A DNA stretch of 64,000 bases from Pseudaeromonas sp041911695 (GCA_041911695.1 JAYROM010000144.1:1-64000); one strand, 5' to 3'; shown: positions 1 through 7,778, numbered from the stretch's first letter. A program made the numbers and translations. The notes: generated by a model not told the origin, from the letters alone.

Positions 1-84
1 AAGCGTCACTTTCGCGTGAGTCTGACTCAGTTGTTCAATATCAACGAGGCGTGGCTTAAGAAAATCTGTTACAGAACCCAGCAT
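1..84 (-). CDS. rpoA: RNA polymerase alpha subunit, N-terminal fragment
   Basis: The first 28 codons of the RNA polymerase alpha subunit, cut by the left edge of the window. The ATG lies at 82-84 and translates as MLGSVTDFLKPRLVDIEQLS followed by QTHAKVTL, the conserved start of enterobacterial RpoA. It follows rpsD by 24 bases, the usual last-but-one position of the alpha operon (rpsM-rpsK-rpsD-rpoA-rplQ). The full protein assembles the polymerase core and contacts upstream promoter elements and activators through its C-terminal domain, which is not in this window. Confidence 0.95.
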   Translation of the reverse strand, partial: MLGSVTDFLKPRLVDIEQLSQTHAKVTL

Positions 85-108
85 TATGTCCTCTCTTAGA
101 AGCTAGCC

Positions 109-729
109 TTACTTGGAGTAAAGCTCGACGATCAGCTGTTCATTAATGTCGGCGGACAGATCAGAACGTTCTGGCAGACGCTTGTACACGCCTTCCATCT
201 TATCTGCGTCAACTTCGACCCAAGTCGGCTTTTCACGCTGCGTAGACAAGTCCAGAGCGGCCTTGATACGAGCTTGTTTCTTCGCCTTCTCGCGAACAGT
301 GATAACGTCTTCAGGAGAAACCTGGTAAGAAGGAATGTTAACAACGCGACCATTAACGACGATGGCCTTGTGGCTTACCAGCTGGCGGCATTCGGCGCGA
401 GTAGCACCAAAGCCCATGCGGTAAACAACGTTGTCCAAACGACCTTCCAGCAGCTGCAACAGGTTTTCGCCGGTGTTACCCTTCTGACGGGCAGCTTCGC
501 GATAGTACTTGCGGAACTGCTTTTCCAGAATGCCGTAAATACGACGAACTTTCTGCTTCTCACGCAGCTGAACACCATAGTCAGACAGACGCGGCTTGCG
601 CGCACCGTGTTGACCAGGTGCAGTATCAATTTTGCACTTTGAGTCGATCGCGCGAACACCTGACTTCAGGAACAGGTCAGTGCCCTCACGACGGCTAAGC
701 TTCAGCTTAGGACCGATATATCTTGCCAT
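109..729 (-). CDS. rpsD: 30S ribosomal protein S4
   Basis: Primary 16S rRNA-binding protein that nucleates assembly of the 30S body. In enterobacteria it also represses its own operon by binding the leader ahead of rpsM. The 206-residue length equals that of the E. coli protein. The S4 RNA-binding fold lies at about residues 96-160 (RLDNVVYRMGFGATRAECRQ onward). The start MARYIGPKLKLSRREGTDLF is the family start. The gene sits between rpsK (37 bases upstream) and rpoA in the alpha operon. Nothing unusual was seen. Confidence 0.98.
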   Translation of the reverse strand: MARYIGPKLKLSRREGTDLFLKSGVRAIDSKCKIDTAPGQHGARKPRLSDYGVQLREKQKVRRIYGILEKQFRKYYREAARQKGNTGENLLQLLEGRLDNVVYRMGFGATRAECRQLVSHKAIVVNGRVVNIPSYQVSPEDVITVREKAKKQARIKAALDLSTQREKPTWVEVDADKMEGVYKRLPERSDLSADINEQLIVELYSK

Positions 730-766
730 GTTCTTTCTCCAACAATCCTATACCAAGAGGCTAACG

Positions 767-1156
767 TTACACGCGGCGCTTCTTGGGAGGACGACAACCG
801 TTATGCGGGATCGGAGTCACATCAGTGATGTTAGTAATGCGGAAACCAGCCGCATTCAGAGCACGGATTGAAGACTCACGGCCAGGGCCTGGGCCCTTCA
901 CCATTACTTCCAGGTTCTTAACGCCATACTCTTTGGCAATTTCGCCAGCACGTTCAGCGGCTACCTGAGCAGCGAACGGAGTAGACTTACGAGAACCACG
1001 GAAACCAGAACCACCAGCGGTAGCCCAAGACAGGGCATTCCCTTGACGGTCGGTAATGGTTACGATCGTGTTGTTAAAAGATGCATGAACGTGAGCGATA
1101 CCATCGCTTACTTGCTTTCTAACGCGCTTGCGAGCACGAGTCGGAGCTTTTGCCAT
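767..1156 (-). CDS. rpsK: 30S ribosomal protein S11
   Basis: Protein of the 30S platform, close to the mRNA exit and the helices that bind the Shine-Dalgarno duplex. It has 129 residues, as in E. coli, with the basic N-terminus and the conserved C-terminal PHNGCRPPKKRRV. It is second in the alpha operon, 17 bases after rpsM and 37 before rpsD, so it is almost certainly co-transcribed with them. Confidence 0.98.
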   Translation of the reverse strand: MAKAPTRARKRVRKQVSDGIAHVHASFNNTIVTITDRQGNALSWATAGGSGFRGSRKSTPFAAQVAAERAGEIAKEYGVKNLEVMVKGPGPGRESSIRALNAAGFRITNITDVTPIPHNGCRPPKKRRV

Positions 1157-1173
1157 TTTCTACACCTTCCCGC

Positions 1174-1530
1174 TTACTTCTTAATCGGCTTACGAGGACC
1201 CTTACGGGTACGCGCGTTAGTCTTGGTGCGTTGACCACGAACCGGCAAGCCACGGCGATGACGCAGGCCGCGGTAGCAACCGAGGTCCATCAGGCGCTTG
1301 ATGTTCATGGAAATCTCACGACGCAGGTCACCTTCAACAGTGAACTTGGCAACTTGCTCGCGCAGTTTTTCGATCTGAGCTTCGTCCAGATCCTTGATCT
1401 TCACATCCTCGGCAATACCTGCATCTGCGCAAATGGATTTTGCGCGGGTGTTGCCAATGCCATAAATCGCAGTCAAAGCGATGACTGCATGCTTATGGTC
1501 AGGAATGTTAATGCCAGCGATACGGGCCAC
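1174..1530 (-). CDS. rpsM: 30S ribosomal protein S13
   Basis: Protein of the 30S head that bridges to the 50S subunit. The frame stays open upstream, but the family start is the GTG at 1528-1530. This gives VARIAGINIPDHKHAVIALT as the N-terminus and 118 residues, the E. coli length, with an AGGAG Shine-Dalgarno about 6 bases ahead. The 26 extra codons upstream match no S13 and coincide with the structured leader. The C-terminal RGLPVRGQRTKTNARTRKGP is fully conserved. It is the first gene of the alpha operon and the expected site of S4 translational repression. Confidence 0.96.
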   Translation of the reverse strand: MARIAGINIPDHKHAVIALTAIYGIGNTRAKSICADAGIAEDVKIKDLDEAQIEKLREQVAKFTVEGDLRREISMNIKRLMDLGCYRGLRHRRGLPVRGQRTKTNARTRKGPRKPIKK

Positions 1531-1612
1531 TATCCCACTCCTAAAACTAAATAAATCATTGACCGCCATAAAGCCCGTTTCGGATACATGGCGGCCGTCA
1601 TAGTGCACAACA
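1531..1612 (-). promoter_or_regulatory. Alpha-operon leader, candidate S4-binding structure
   Basis: The leader between the spc-operon hairpin and the rpsM GTG. It contains a hairpin with CCGCCAT (1563-1569) pairing to ATGGCGG (1588-1594) around an 18-base loop, followed on the minus strand by an A/U-rich single-stranded stretch and the rpsM ribosome-binding site. In E. coli, S4 represses rpsM by stabilising a pseudoknot here (alpha operon ribosome-binding-site element). Position and stem fit that model; the pseudoknot itself was not folded. Confidence 0.55.
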
Positions 1613-1646
1613 AAAGTTGGCTGGCTAATTTAGCCAGCCTAACTTT
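1613..1646 (-). terminator. Hairpin between spc and alpha operons
   Basis: GGCTGGCTAA (1619-1628) pairs with TTAGCCAGCC (1630-1639), extended by GTT/AAC. Read on the minus strand, the hairpin after rpmJ is followed by only CTTTTG, so it would be a weak or partial terminator. Read on the plus strand it is followed by nine T. It probably limits read-through from rpmJ into rpsM. Confidence 0.55.
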
Positions 1647-1655
1647 TTTTTTCAA
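1627..1655 (-). promoter_or_regulatory. Candidate alpha-operon promoter
   Basis: On the minus strand TTGAAA (1650-1655) and TAAATT (1627-1632) are separated by exactly 17 bases and lie about 100 bases ahead of rpsM. The -10 overlaps the inter-operon hairpin. Each box matches the sigma-70 consensus at four of six positions. A separate promoter for rpsM-rpoA is known in E. coli; assignment here is inference. Confidence 0.4.
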
Positions 1656-1673
1656 GTACCAGCCGTAAATTAA

Positions 1674-1787
1674 TTAGCCTTGACGCTGTTTATGCTTAGG
1701 CTCGCTGCAGATCACACGCACCACACCGTGACGCTTGATGATCTTGCAGTTACGGCAGATGGCCTTAACGGAAGCACGAACTTTCAT
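1674..1787 (-). CDS. rpmJ: 50S ribosomal protein L36
   Basis: Small zinc-binding 50S protein of 37 codons, starting ATG at 1785-1787 (MKVRASVKAICRNCKIIKRH) and ending KHKQRQG. It carries the zinc ligands of the C+ form: Cys11, Cys14, Cys27 and His32. It lies 32 bases downstream of secY and closes the spc operon, as in E. coli. The zinc-containing form is the one normally replaced under zinc starvation in species that have a second copy; no second copy is in this window. Confidence 0.95.
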   Translation of the reverse strand: MKVRASVKAICRNCKIIKRHGVVRVICSEPKHKQRQG

Positions 1788-1819
1788 TGCTTAACTCCGC
1801 GTAACTGTGAAAACCGCTC

Positions 1820-3151
1820 TTATCGGCCGTAGCCTTTAAGATTGGCCTTTCTCAGAACATCGCCATATTGATGAGACATCAAATGGGTCTGTACCTGAGC
1901 CATGAAGTCCATGATGACCACGACAATAATCAGCAGCGAGGTGCCGCCGAAATAGAACTGGACGTTCCACATCGTCATCAAGAACTGGGGCACGAGACAG
2001 ATAAAGGTAATGTACAGAGCACCTGCCAATGTCAGGCGAGTCATCACTTTATCAATAAACCTCGCAGTCTGTTCCCCTGGACGAATGCCAGGGATAAACG
2101 CGCCACTCTTCTTCAGATTGTCTGCCGTCTCGCGGGGGTTAAACACCAACGCAGTATAGAAGAAACTGAAGAAAATAATGGCCGCAGCATACAGCATTTC
2201 ATAGAGCGGTTGACCGGGTTGCAGAGTCATTGAAATCTCTTGCAACAGGTTGGCCCCCCATGAATTACCCTGACCAAACCAGGAAGCGATAGTCCCCGGG
2301 AACAGGATAATGCTGGATGCGAAGATCGCAGGAATAACACCAGCCATGTTGAGCTTCAGCGGCAAGTGAGTGCTTTGTGCGGCAAACACCCGATTACCCT
2401 GTTGGCGCTTGGCGTAGTTGACAACGATACGACGCTGCCCACGTTCAACAAACACGACAAAGTAGGTGACCGCAAACACAATCACCGCCAGCAGCAACAA
2501 CAGCAGGATGTGCAATTCGCCTTGACGCGCCTGCTCAGCCGTAGCGCCAATCGCATGCGGCAGACCTGCAATGATACCGACGAAAATGATCAGCGAAATA
2601 CCATTGCCGATACCGCGCTCGGTTATCTGCTCACCCAACCACATCAGGAACATGGTACCGGTGACCAAACTAACCACGGCCGTGAAATAGAAACCAAAGC
2701 CTGGGTTGGATACCAGACCCTGCATCATATTCGGCAGACCGGTGGCGATACCGAATGCCTGAACCGTACCCAACAACAGAGTGCCATAACGAGTGTACTG
2801 GCTAATCTTGCGACGACCAGTCTCCCCTTCCTTCTTCAGCTCAGCCAAGGCCGGATGAATCACCGTCAACAGCTGGATGATGATCGATGCCGAAATGTAC
2901 GGCATGATCCCCAGCGCGAAGATGGAGGCACGGGACAGGGCCCCACCACTGAACATGTTGAACAGTTCAATGATGGTTCCCTTCTGTTGCTGGAACAATT
3001 CAGCAAGTACGGCGGCATCAATCCCAGGAATCGGCACATAGGAGCCAGCACGGAACACGATGATGGCACCGAGCACGAACAGCAGTCTGCTCTTCAGCTC
3101 GCTGAGACCACCCTGTGCACCCTTTACATCTAATCCTGGTTTCTTAGCCAT
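1820..3151 (-). CDS. secY: Protein translocase channel subunit SecY
   Basis: Pore-forming subunit of the SecYEG translocon in the inner membrane, which exports proteins unfolded with SecA or inserts membrane proteins with the signal recognition particle. From the ATG at 3149-3151 (MAKKPGLDVKGAQGGLSELK) it has 443 residues, the E. coli length; an upstream extension of 18 codons in the same frame is not part of the family. About ten hydrophobic segments are seen, and the cytoplasmic tail ends in KANLKGYGR. It lies between rplO (7 bases) and rpmJ in the spc operon. The exported substrates include the type II secretion proteins encoded further right. Confidence 0.97.
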   Translation of the reverse strand: MAKKPGLDVKGAQGGLSELKSRLLFVLGAIIVFRAGSYVPIPGIDAAVLAELFQQQKGTIIELFNMFSGGALSRASIFALGIMPYISASIIIQLLTVIHPALAELKKEGETGRRKISQYTRYGTLLLGTVQAFGIATGLPNMMQGLVSNPGFGFYFTAVVSLVTGTMFLMWLGEQITERGIGNGISLIIFVGIIAGLPHAIGATAEQARQGELHILLLLLLAVIVFAVTYFVVFVERGQRRIVVNYAKRQQGNRVFAAQSTHLPLKLNMAGVIPAIFASSIILFPGTIASWFGQGNSWGANLLQEISMTLQPGQPLYEMLYAAAIIFFSFFYTALVFNPRETADNLKKSGAFIPGIRPGEQTARFIDKVMTRLTLAGALYITFICLVPQFLMTMWNVQFYFGGTSLLIIVVVIMDFMAQVQTHLMSHQYGDVLRKANLKGYGR

Positions 3152-3158
3152 GTACTTA

Positions 3159-3593
3159 TTATTCCTCGATCTTGCCGCCTGCGGCTTCAATGGCAGCACG
3201 AGCACCCTTGGTGGCAGTCAGGCCACGAACAGTTACTGCGCGCTCAATCTTGCCAGACAGAACAACCTTGGCGAACTCGATGTTCTTATTGATCACACCG
3301 GCTTGCTTCAGGGTGTTCAGGTCGACCACGTCACCTTCAACGGTTGCAATTTCGTGCAGACGGACTTCAGCAGTCACTGCGCCCTTACGAGAATAGAAAC
3401 CGAACTTCGGCAGACGGATCTTCAACGGCATTTGACCGCCTTCAAACCCGACGCGAGTACCGCCGCTCTTACGAGAGCCGGCACCCTTGTGACCACGACC
3501 AGAGGTCTTGCCCAGGCCTGAACCGATACCACGGCCCAGACGCTTCTTTTCAGGCTTAGAACCAGCGGCCGGAGAAAGAGTGTTTAAACGCAT
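3159..3593 (-). CDS. rplO: 50S ribosomal protein L15
   Basis: Late-assembly 50S protein that binds 23S rRNA near the base of the central protuberance. It has 144 residues, as in E. coli. The N-terminus MRLNTLSPAAGSKPEKKRLG begins the glycine- and basic-rich extension (GRGIGSGLGKTSGRGHKGAG) that threads into rRNA. It starts 3 bases after rpmD and is followed 7 bases later by secY, so it is tightly coupled within the spc operon. Confidence 0.98.
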   Translation of the reverse strand: MRLNTLSPAAGSKPEKKRLGRGIGSGLGKTSGRGHKGAGSRKSGGTRVGFEGGQMPLKIRLPKFGFYSRKGAVTAEVRLHEIATVEGDVVDLNTLKQAGVINKNIEFAKVVLSGKIERAVTVRGLTATKGARAAIEAAGGKIEE

Positions 3594-3596
3594 GGA

Positions 3597-3779
3597 TTAC
3601 TCCTCCACCTTCACCATGTAGTAAACCTGGTTGATCATACCGCGGACGCATGGAGTATCTTCCAGCTCAACGGTGTGACCAATGCGACGCAGGCCCAGGC
3701 CACGCAGAGATGCCTTGTGCTTCGGCAGACGACCGATAGCACTGCGAGTCTGAGTTACTTTTACAGTTTTATTAGCCAT
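3597..3779 (-). CDS. rpmD: 50S ribosomal protein L30
   Basis: Small 50S protein of 60 residues (E. coli 59). The conserved motif TQTRSAIGRLPKHKASLRGL occupies residues 9-28, and the C-terminal MVKVEE is typical. It lies between rpsE (6 bases) and rplO (3 bases) in the spc operon. The single extra residue relative to E. coli is near the N-terminus. Confidence 0.97.
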   Translation of the reverse strand: MANKTVKVTQTRSAIGRLPKHKASLRGLGLRRIGHTVELEDTPCVRGMINQVYYMVKVEE

Positions 3780-3785
3780 GGCGCA

Positions 3786-4286
3786 TTATCCCAGAATTTC
3801 ATCGACTCTGAGGCCACGCTTGGCAGCGACTTGCTCAGGCGACTTCATGTTTGCCAGAGCGTCGATGGTAGCGCGAACCACGTTCATCGGGTTGGTGGAA
3901 CCGTAGGTCTTGGCCAGTACGTTGTGCACGCCAGCCACTTCCAGCACTGCACGCATCGCACCACCGGCGATGATACCAGTACCTTGAGAGGCAGGTTTCA
4001 TGAACACGTTGGAACCAGCGTGGGTACCATTCACCGCGTGGTGCAGGGTACCTGCGTTCAGTTCGACCTTGGTCAGGTTGCGACGAGCTTGTTCCATTGC
4101 CTTTTGAATGGCAGCAGGAACTTCACGCGCCTTACCGTAACCGAAACCTACACGGCCGTTACCATCACCTACGACAGTCAGAGCTGTGAAGGAGAAAATA
4201 CGACCACCTTTAACTACTTTAGATACACGGTTAACTGCGACGAGCTTCTCTTGCAGATCACCGGCTTGAGTTTCGACTTTAGACAT
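3786..4286 (-). CDS. rpsE: 30S ribosomal protein S5
   Basis: 30S protein near the decoding site and mRNA entry, with a role in accuracy and mRNA unwinding. It has 166 residues (E. coli 167). The N-terminal double-stranded-RNA-binding-like domain includes VVKGGRIFSFTALTVVGDGN, and the C-terminal half holds GTGIIAGGAMRAVLEVAGVH. The N-terminus (MSKVETQAGDLQEKLVAVNR) is slightly more acidic than in E. coli. It is in the normal spc position, 14 bases after rplR. Confidence 0.97.
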   Translation of the reverse strand: MSKVETQAGDLQEKLVAVNRVSKVVKGGRIFSFTALTVVGDGNGRVGFGYGKAREVPAAIQKAMEQARRNLTKVELNAGTLHHAVNGTHAGSNVFMKPASQGTGIIAGGAMRAVLEVAGVHNVLAKTYGSTNPMNVVRATIDALANMKSPEQVAAKRGLRVDEILG

Positions 4287-4300
4287 TTTCGACCCCTACC

Positions 4301-4654
4301 TTAGAACTGAAGACCGGCTTCACGCGCTGCGGCAGCCAGAGCGGCTACACGGCCGTGGTATTGGAAACCAGAACGGTCGAAGGAAATGGTGGTGACACCC
4401 TTTGCCAACGCACGTTCAGCGATTGCCTTACCCACAACGGCAGCGGCATCAGCGTTACCAGTGTATTTAACTTGCTCTGCGATGGCCTTCTCTACAGTAG
4501 AGGCAGAGGCCAACACTTCGGAACCGTTCGGTGCGATAACCTGCGCATAGATATGGCGCGGAGTACGGTGAACCACCAGACGAGTCGCACCCAGTTCCTG
4601 CATCTTCTTGCGTGCTTTAGTAGCACGACGGAGACGAGCTGCTTTCTTGTCCAT
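4301..4654 (-). CDS. rplR: 50S ribosomal protein L18
   Basis: 5S rRNA-binding protein of the central protuberance, working with L5 and L25. It has 117 residues, as in E. coli, with the basic N-terminus MDKKAARLRRATKARKKMQE and the conserved ending AREAGLQF. It is separated from rplF by 9 bases and from rpsE by 14 bases. No anomaly was seen. Confidence 0.97.
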   Translation of the reverse strand: MDKKAARLRRATKARKKMQELGATRLVVHRTPRHIYAQVIAPNGSEVLASASTVEKAIAEQVKYTGNADAAAVVGKAIAERALAKGVTTISFDRSGFQYHGRVAALAAAAREAGLQF

Positions 4655-4663
4655 AGTGTTACC

Positions 4664-5197
4664 TTACTTCTTCTTAGCTTCTTTAGTACGTACGACTTCA
4701 TTGGCGTAACGTACACCCTTGCCCTTGTAAGGCTCTGGACGACGGTAGGAGCGGATATCCGCAGCTACTTGGCCCAACAACGCCTTATCAGCACTCTTCA
4801 GAACGATTTCAGTCTGAGTCGGGCATTCAGCAGTAACGCCTTCCGGCAGTTCGTGCTCGACCGGGTGAGAGAAGCCCAGAGAGAGGCCGACAGTCTTGCC
4901 CTTAGCTTGGGCACGATAGCCTACGCCTACCAGCTGGAGCTTGCGCTCGAAGCCAGCGGTAACACCAATGACCATGTTGTTGACCAGGGCACGAGCAGTA
5001 CCGGCCTGGGCGTCAGCACCGGCAAAACCTTCGCGCGGGGCAAACTTCAGGACGTTCTCTTCCTTGGTAATCACAACACCGGCATTGATAGAACGCTTCA
5101 GAGTACCGTTCTTGCCTTTAACACTAATTTCCTGGCCATTCAGAACAACTTCTACGCCGGCAGGAATCGCGACGGGTGCCTTAGCAACACGAGACAT
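4664..5197 (-). CDS. rplF: 50S ribosomal protein L6
   Basis: 50S protein at the base of the L7/L12 stalk, near the factor-binding region. It has 177 residues, as in E. coli, with two tandem L6 folds. The C-terminal motif RRPEPYKGKGVRYANEVVRT is the family signature. It starts 12 bases after rpsH and precedes rplR by 9 bases in the spc operon. Confidence 0.97.
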   Translation of the reverse strand: MSRVAKAPVAIPAGVEVVLNGQEISVKGKNGTLKRSINAGVVITKEENVLKFAPREGFAGADAQAGTARALVNNMVIGVTAGFERKLQLVGVGYRAQAKGKTVGLSLGFSHPVEHELPEGVTAECPTQTEIVLKSADKALLGQVAADIRSYRRPEPYKGKGVRYANEVVRTKEAKKK

Positions 5198-5209
5198 TTT
5201 CCTACCTCC

Positions 5210-5602
5210 TTAGGCTACGTAGCAGATGATCTCACCGCCCATGCCAGCCTTACGGGCAGCACGGTCAGTCATCACACCTTTTGACGTGGAGACGACGGCG
5301 ATACCCAGACCATTCATGATCTTCGGCAGTTCGCCACGCTTCTTGTAAATACGCAGACCAGGACGGCTAACGCGCTGAATCAGCTCGACAACCGGCTTGC
5401 CTTGGAAATACTTCAATTCAACTTCGAGTTCGGCCTTTACGTCACCGCTTACTTTGTAGTCAGCGATGTAACCTTCTTCTTTCAGCAGCTTGGCAATCGC
5501 CACTTTCTGCTTGGAAGAAGGCATAGCAACCGAAACTTTCGCTGCGGCCTGACCGTTACGAATGCGGGTCAGCATGTCCGCGATCGGATCTTGCATGCTC
5601 AT
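5210..5602 (-). CDS. rpsH: 30S ribosomal protein S8
   Basis: Primary 16S rRNA-binding protein of the 30S platform. In E. coli it is the repressor of spc-operon translation, acting near the rplX-rplE junction. It has 130 residues, as in E. coli, starts MSMQDPIADMLTRIRNGQAA, and ends in the conserved GGEIICYVA. It follows rpsN by 22 bases. The mRNA target of S8 was not mapped here. Confidence 0.97.
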   Translation of the reverse strand: MSMQDPIADMLTRIRNGQAAAKVSVAMPSSKQKVAIAKLLKEEGYIADYKVSGDVKAELEVELKYFQGKPVVELIQRVSRPGLRIYKKRGELPKIMNGLGIAVVSTSKGVMTDRAARKAGMGGEIICYVA

Positions 5603-5624
5603 TTGTCTTAACTCCCGTGATCGA

Positions 5625-5930
5625 TTACCAGCTAGCCTTCTTCAGGCCAGGAATTTCGCCCTTCATCATGTGCTCACGCACCTTGATGCGGCACAGACCA
5701 AACTTGCGCAGGTATCCGTGCGGACGACCAGTGATGTTGCAACGATTACGTTGACGAATCGGACTGGAATCACGAGGCAGTTGTTGCAGCTTGAGCACAG
5801 CTTCCCAACGCGCTTCATCAGAAGTAGCCACGTTAGAGATGATCGCCTTCAGCGCAGAACGCTTCTCGGAGAACTTTTCGACCAGTTTGGCACGCTTTAC
5901 TTCTCGTGCTTTCATGGAAAGTTTTGCCAT
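5625..5930 (-). CDS. rpsN: 30S ribosomal protein S14, zinc-free form
   Basis: Protein of the 30S head. At 101 residues it is the long form; it lacks the paired CxxC zinc motifs of the short form and keeps the terminal KKASW. The region RQRNRCNITGRPHGYLRKFG is the conserved rRNA-binding part. It lies between rplE (11 bases) and rpsH (22 bases). Confidence 0.97.
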   Translation of the reverse strand: MAKLSMKAREVKRAKLVEKFSEKRSALKAIISNVATSDEARWEAVLKLQQLPRDSSPIRQRNRCNITGRPHGYLRKFGLCRIKVREHMMKGEIPGLKKASW

Positions 5931-5941
5931 AACCCTACACC

Positions 5942-6481
5942 TTACTTACGGAATGGGAAGTTAAAGGCAGCCAGCAGAGCACGGCCTTCCTCGTCGGACT
6001 TCGCAGTGGTCGTGATAGTGATATCCAGACCGCGAACCTTGTCGACCTTGTCGTAGTCGATTTCGGGGAAGATGATTTGCTCGCGTACGCCCATGGAGTA
6101 GTTGCCACGACCGTCAAAAGACTTCGGGCTCACACCACGGAAGTCACGGATACGCGGCATAGCGATGCAAATCAAACGCTCCAGGAACTCCCACATGCGC
6201 TCGCCGCGCAGGGTTACTTTACAACCGATCGGGTAGCCTTCACGGATCTTGAAGCCAGCAACGGACTTGCGAGCTTTGGTGATCAGCGGCTTTTGACCAG
6301 AAAGAGCAGCCAGATCAGCAACTGCATTTTCCAGAATTTTCTTATCCGCCAAGGCCTCACCGACACCCATATTCAGGGTGATCTTTTCGATCCGAGGGAC
6401 TTGCATGACAGTCTTGTAGCCGAACTGAGTCATCAGTTCACCGGCTACCTTCTGTTTGTAAATATCATGCAGTTTCGCCAT
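5942..6481 (-). CDS. rplE: 50S ribosomal protein L5
   Basis: 5S rRNA-binding protein of the central protuberance that contacts P-site tRNA and S13. It has 179 residues, as in E. coli. Conserved segments are KITLNMGVGEALADKKILEN and, near the C-terminus, GLDITITTTAKSDEEGRALL. It follows rplX by 13 bases. In E. coli this start region is the target of S8 repression; the same arrangement is possible here but not shown. Confidence 0.97.
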   Translation of the reverse strand: MAKLHDIYKQKVAGELMTQFGYKTVMQVPRIEKITLNMGVGEALADKKILENAVADLAALSGQKPLITKARKSVAGFKIREGYPIGCKVTLRGERMWEFLERLICIAMPRIRDFRGVSPKSFDGRGNYSMGVREQIIFPEIDYDKVDKVRGLDITITTTAKSDEEGRALLAAFNFPFRK

Positions 6482-6494
6482 CGTTAAACTCCAA

Positions 6495-6812
6495 TTACTT
6501 TACAAGTTCGCCATTGGACTTGAAGAAACGGACTTTCTTGCCGTCTTCAATCCGGAAACCAACACGATCACCCTTGCCAGTGGCCGGGTTAAAAATCGCT
6601 ACGTTGGAAACGTCAATCGGTGATTCCTTGGTGACAATGCCACCAGCGACGCCCAGAGCCGGAACCGGCTTCTGATGCTTCTTCACCAGGTTAACGCCTT
6701 CTACCACTACTTTACCGTGCTGAACCAGAACCTGCGTAACCTTGCCACGCTTGCCCTTGTCCTTACCGGTCAAGACAATTACTTCGTCTTCGCGACGGAT
6801 TTTAGCTGCCAT
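6495..6812 (-). CDS. rplX: 50S ribosomal protein L24
   Basis: Assembly-initiating 50S protein near the exit tunnel. It has 105 residues (E. coli 104), with the KOW motif in DEVIVLTGKDKGKRGKVTQV and the conserved VNLVKKHQKPVP. It is second in the spc operon, 12 bases after rplN and 13 before rplE. Confidence 0.97.
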   Translation of the reverse strand: MAAKIRREDEVIVLTGKDKGKRGKVTQVLVQHGKVVVEGVNLVKKHQKPVPALGVAGGIVTKESPIDVSNVAIFNPATGKGDRVGFRIEDGKKVRFFKSNGELVK

Positions 6813-6824
6813 GTTTTCGACTCC

Positions 6825-7193
6825 TTACAGTACTTCTGGGGCCAGGGAGACGATCTTCATGAACTTTTCAGAACGCAATTCACGAGTCACCGGGCCAAAA
6901 ATACGAGTACCGATCGGCTGATGGTTGTTATTCAACAACACAGCCGCATTGCGATCGAAACGGATGACAGATCCATCCTGACGGCGAACGCCTTTTCTGG
7001 TGCGAACGACCACCGCATTTACTACATCACCCTTCTTCACTTTACCGCGAGGAATAGCTTCCTTAATGGAAACCTTGATGATGTCACCGATACCGGCATA
7101 GCGGCGGTGCGAACCACCCAGAACCTTAATACACATTACGCTGCGAGCGCCGGAGTTGTCGGCGACGTCCAGCATACTTTGCATTTGGATCAT
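6825..7193 (-). CDS. rplN: 50S ribosomal protein L14
   Basis: 50S protein of the subunit interface that contacts 16S helix 14 and the silencing factor RsfS. The family start is the ATG at 7191-7193 (MIQMQSMLDVADNSGARSVM), giving 122 residues against 123 in E. coli. The frame stays open 44 codons further upstream, but that stretch covers the promoter and terminator between operons. First gene of the spc operon. Confidence 0.97.
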   Translation of the reverse strand: MIQMQSMLDVADNSGARSVMCIKVLGGSHRRYAGIGDIIKVSIKEAIPRGKVKKGDVVNAVVVRTRKGVRRQDGSVIRFDRNAAVLLNNNHQPIGTRIFGPVTRELRSEKFMKIVSLAPEVL

Positions 7194-7257
7194 GTTAGTG
7201 CTCCGCTTTACTTTACTACTTTTCCCTTTCGGGACTGGCTGCCATTGAAGGCGCGAC

Positions 7258-7266
7258 ACTATACCA
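7258..7266 (-). promoter_or_regulatory. spc-operon promoter, extended -10
   Basis: On the minus strand TATAGT (7258-7263) is preceded directly by TGG, an extended -10 element, about 65 bases ahead of the rplN ATG. No good -35 lies 16-18 bases upstream, as is common for extended -10 promoters. It sits just after the rpsQ terminator, where E. coli also has its spc promoter. Confidence 0.6.
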
Positions 7267-7290
7267 CAACGCTTTTCGAAGTGGTAGCCG

Positions 7291-7320
7291 AAAAAAGAAA
7301 CGGCCCCCGAGAGGGCCGTC
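7291..7320 (-). terminator. Rho-independent terminator after rpsQ
   Basis: On the minus strand ACGGCCCTCTCGGGGGCCGT forms a GC-rich hairpin followed by TTCTTTTTTC. It lies 19 bases past the rpsQ stop and ends the S10 operon. The spc promoter follows immediately. Confidence 0.85.
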
Positions 7321-7338
7321 TCCATGTTGAGAGGGCGA

Positions 7339-7587
7339 TTAAGCCTTCTCTACAACAGAAACCAGCGTCCAGGACTTGGTCTTGGACAGCGGGCGGCATT
7401 CGCGGATTTCCACGAGGTCGCCAACTTTGGATTCGTTGTTTTCATCATGTACGTGCAGCTTGGTGGTACGCACGATAATTTTCCCGTAGATCGGGTGCTT
7501 TACCTTGCGTTCGATAGCTACAGTGATGGACTTGTCCATCTTGTCGCTAACGACACGACCCTGCAGGGTACGGATTTTATCGGTCAT
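7339..7587 (-). CDS. rpsQ: 30S ribosomal protein S17
   Basis: Primary 16S-binding protein of the 30S body with an OB fold. It has 82 residues (E. coli 84). TLQGRVVSDKMDKSITVAIE and ECRPLSKTKSWTLVSVVEKA are the conserved ends. Its ATG overlaps the rpmC stop by one base (TAATG), implying translational coupling. It is the last gene of the S10 operon, followed by a strong terminator. Confidence 0.97.
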   Translation of the reverse strand: MTDKIRTLQGRVVSDKMDKSITVAIERKVKHPIYGKIIVRTTKLHVHDENNESKVGDLVEIRECRPLSKTKSWTLVSVVEKA

Positions 7588-7778
7588 TACGCACCTGCCT
7601 TCTCGTTCAGAACAGTCTTGACGCGAGCGATGTCGCGACGTACTTGTTTCAGAGTGTGAGTCTGAGACAGCTGACCAGTACTGGCCTGGATACGCAGGTT
7701 GAACTGCTCGCGCAGCAGACCCAGCAGTTCAGCCTTCAGCTCTTCTGCGCTCTTTTGGCGAAGATCTTGTGCTTTCAT
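7587..7778 (-). CDS. rpmC: 50S ribosomal protein L29
   Basis: 50S protein at the tunnel exit, part of the docking site for trigger factor and the signal recognition particle. The ATG at 7776-7778 overlaps the rplP stop (TGATG) and gives 63 residues, the E. coli length; a GTG one codon upstream is less likely. It has the helical-hairpin signature LLREQFNLRIQASTGQLSQT and ends LNEKAGA. Confidence 0.96.
   Translation of the reverse strand: MKAQDLRQKSAEELKAELLGLLREQFNLRIQASTGQLSQTHTLKQVRRDIARVKTVLNEKAGA

Noticed and set aside
1820..3205. Longer SecY of 461 residues, and similar upstream extensions of rpsM, rplN, rpsJ and rplC
   Set aside because: The extra codons cover leaders, promoters or intergenic space and match no family member. 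The shorter starts have Shine-Dalgarno sites and standard lengths.
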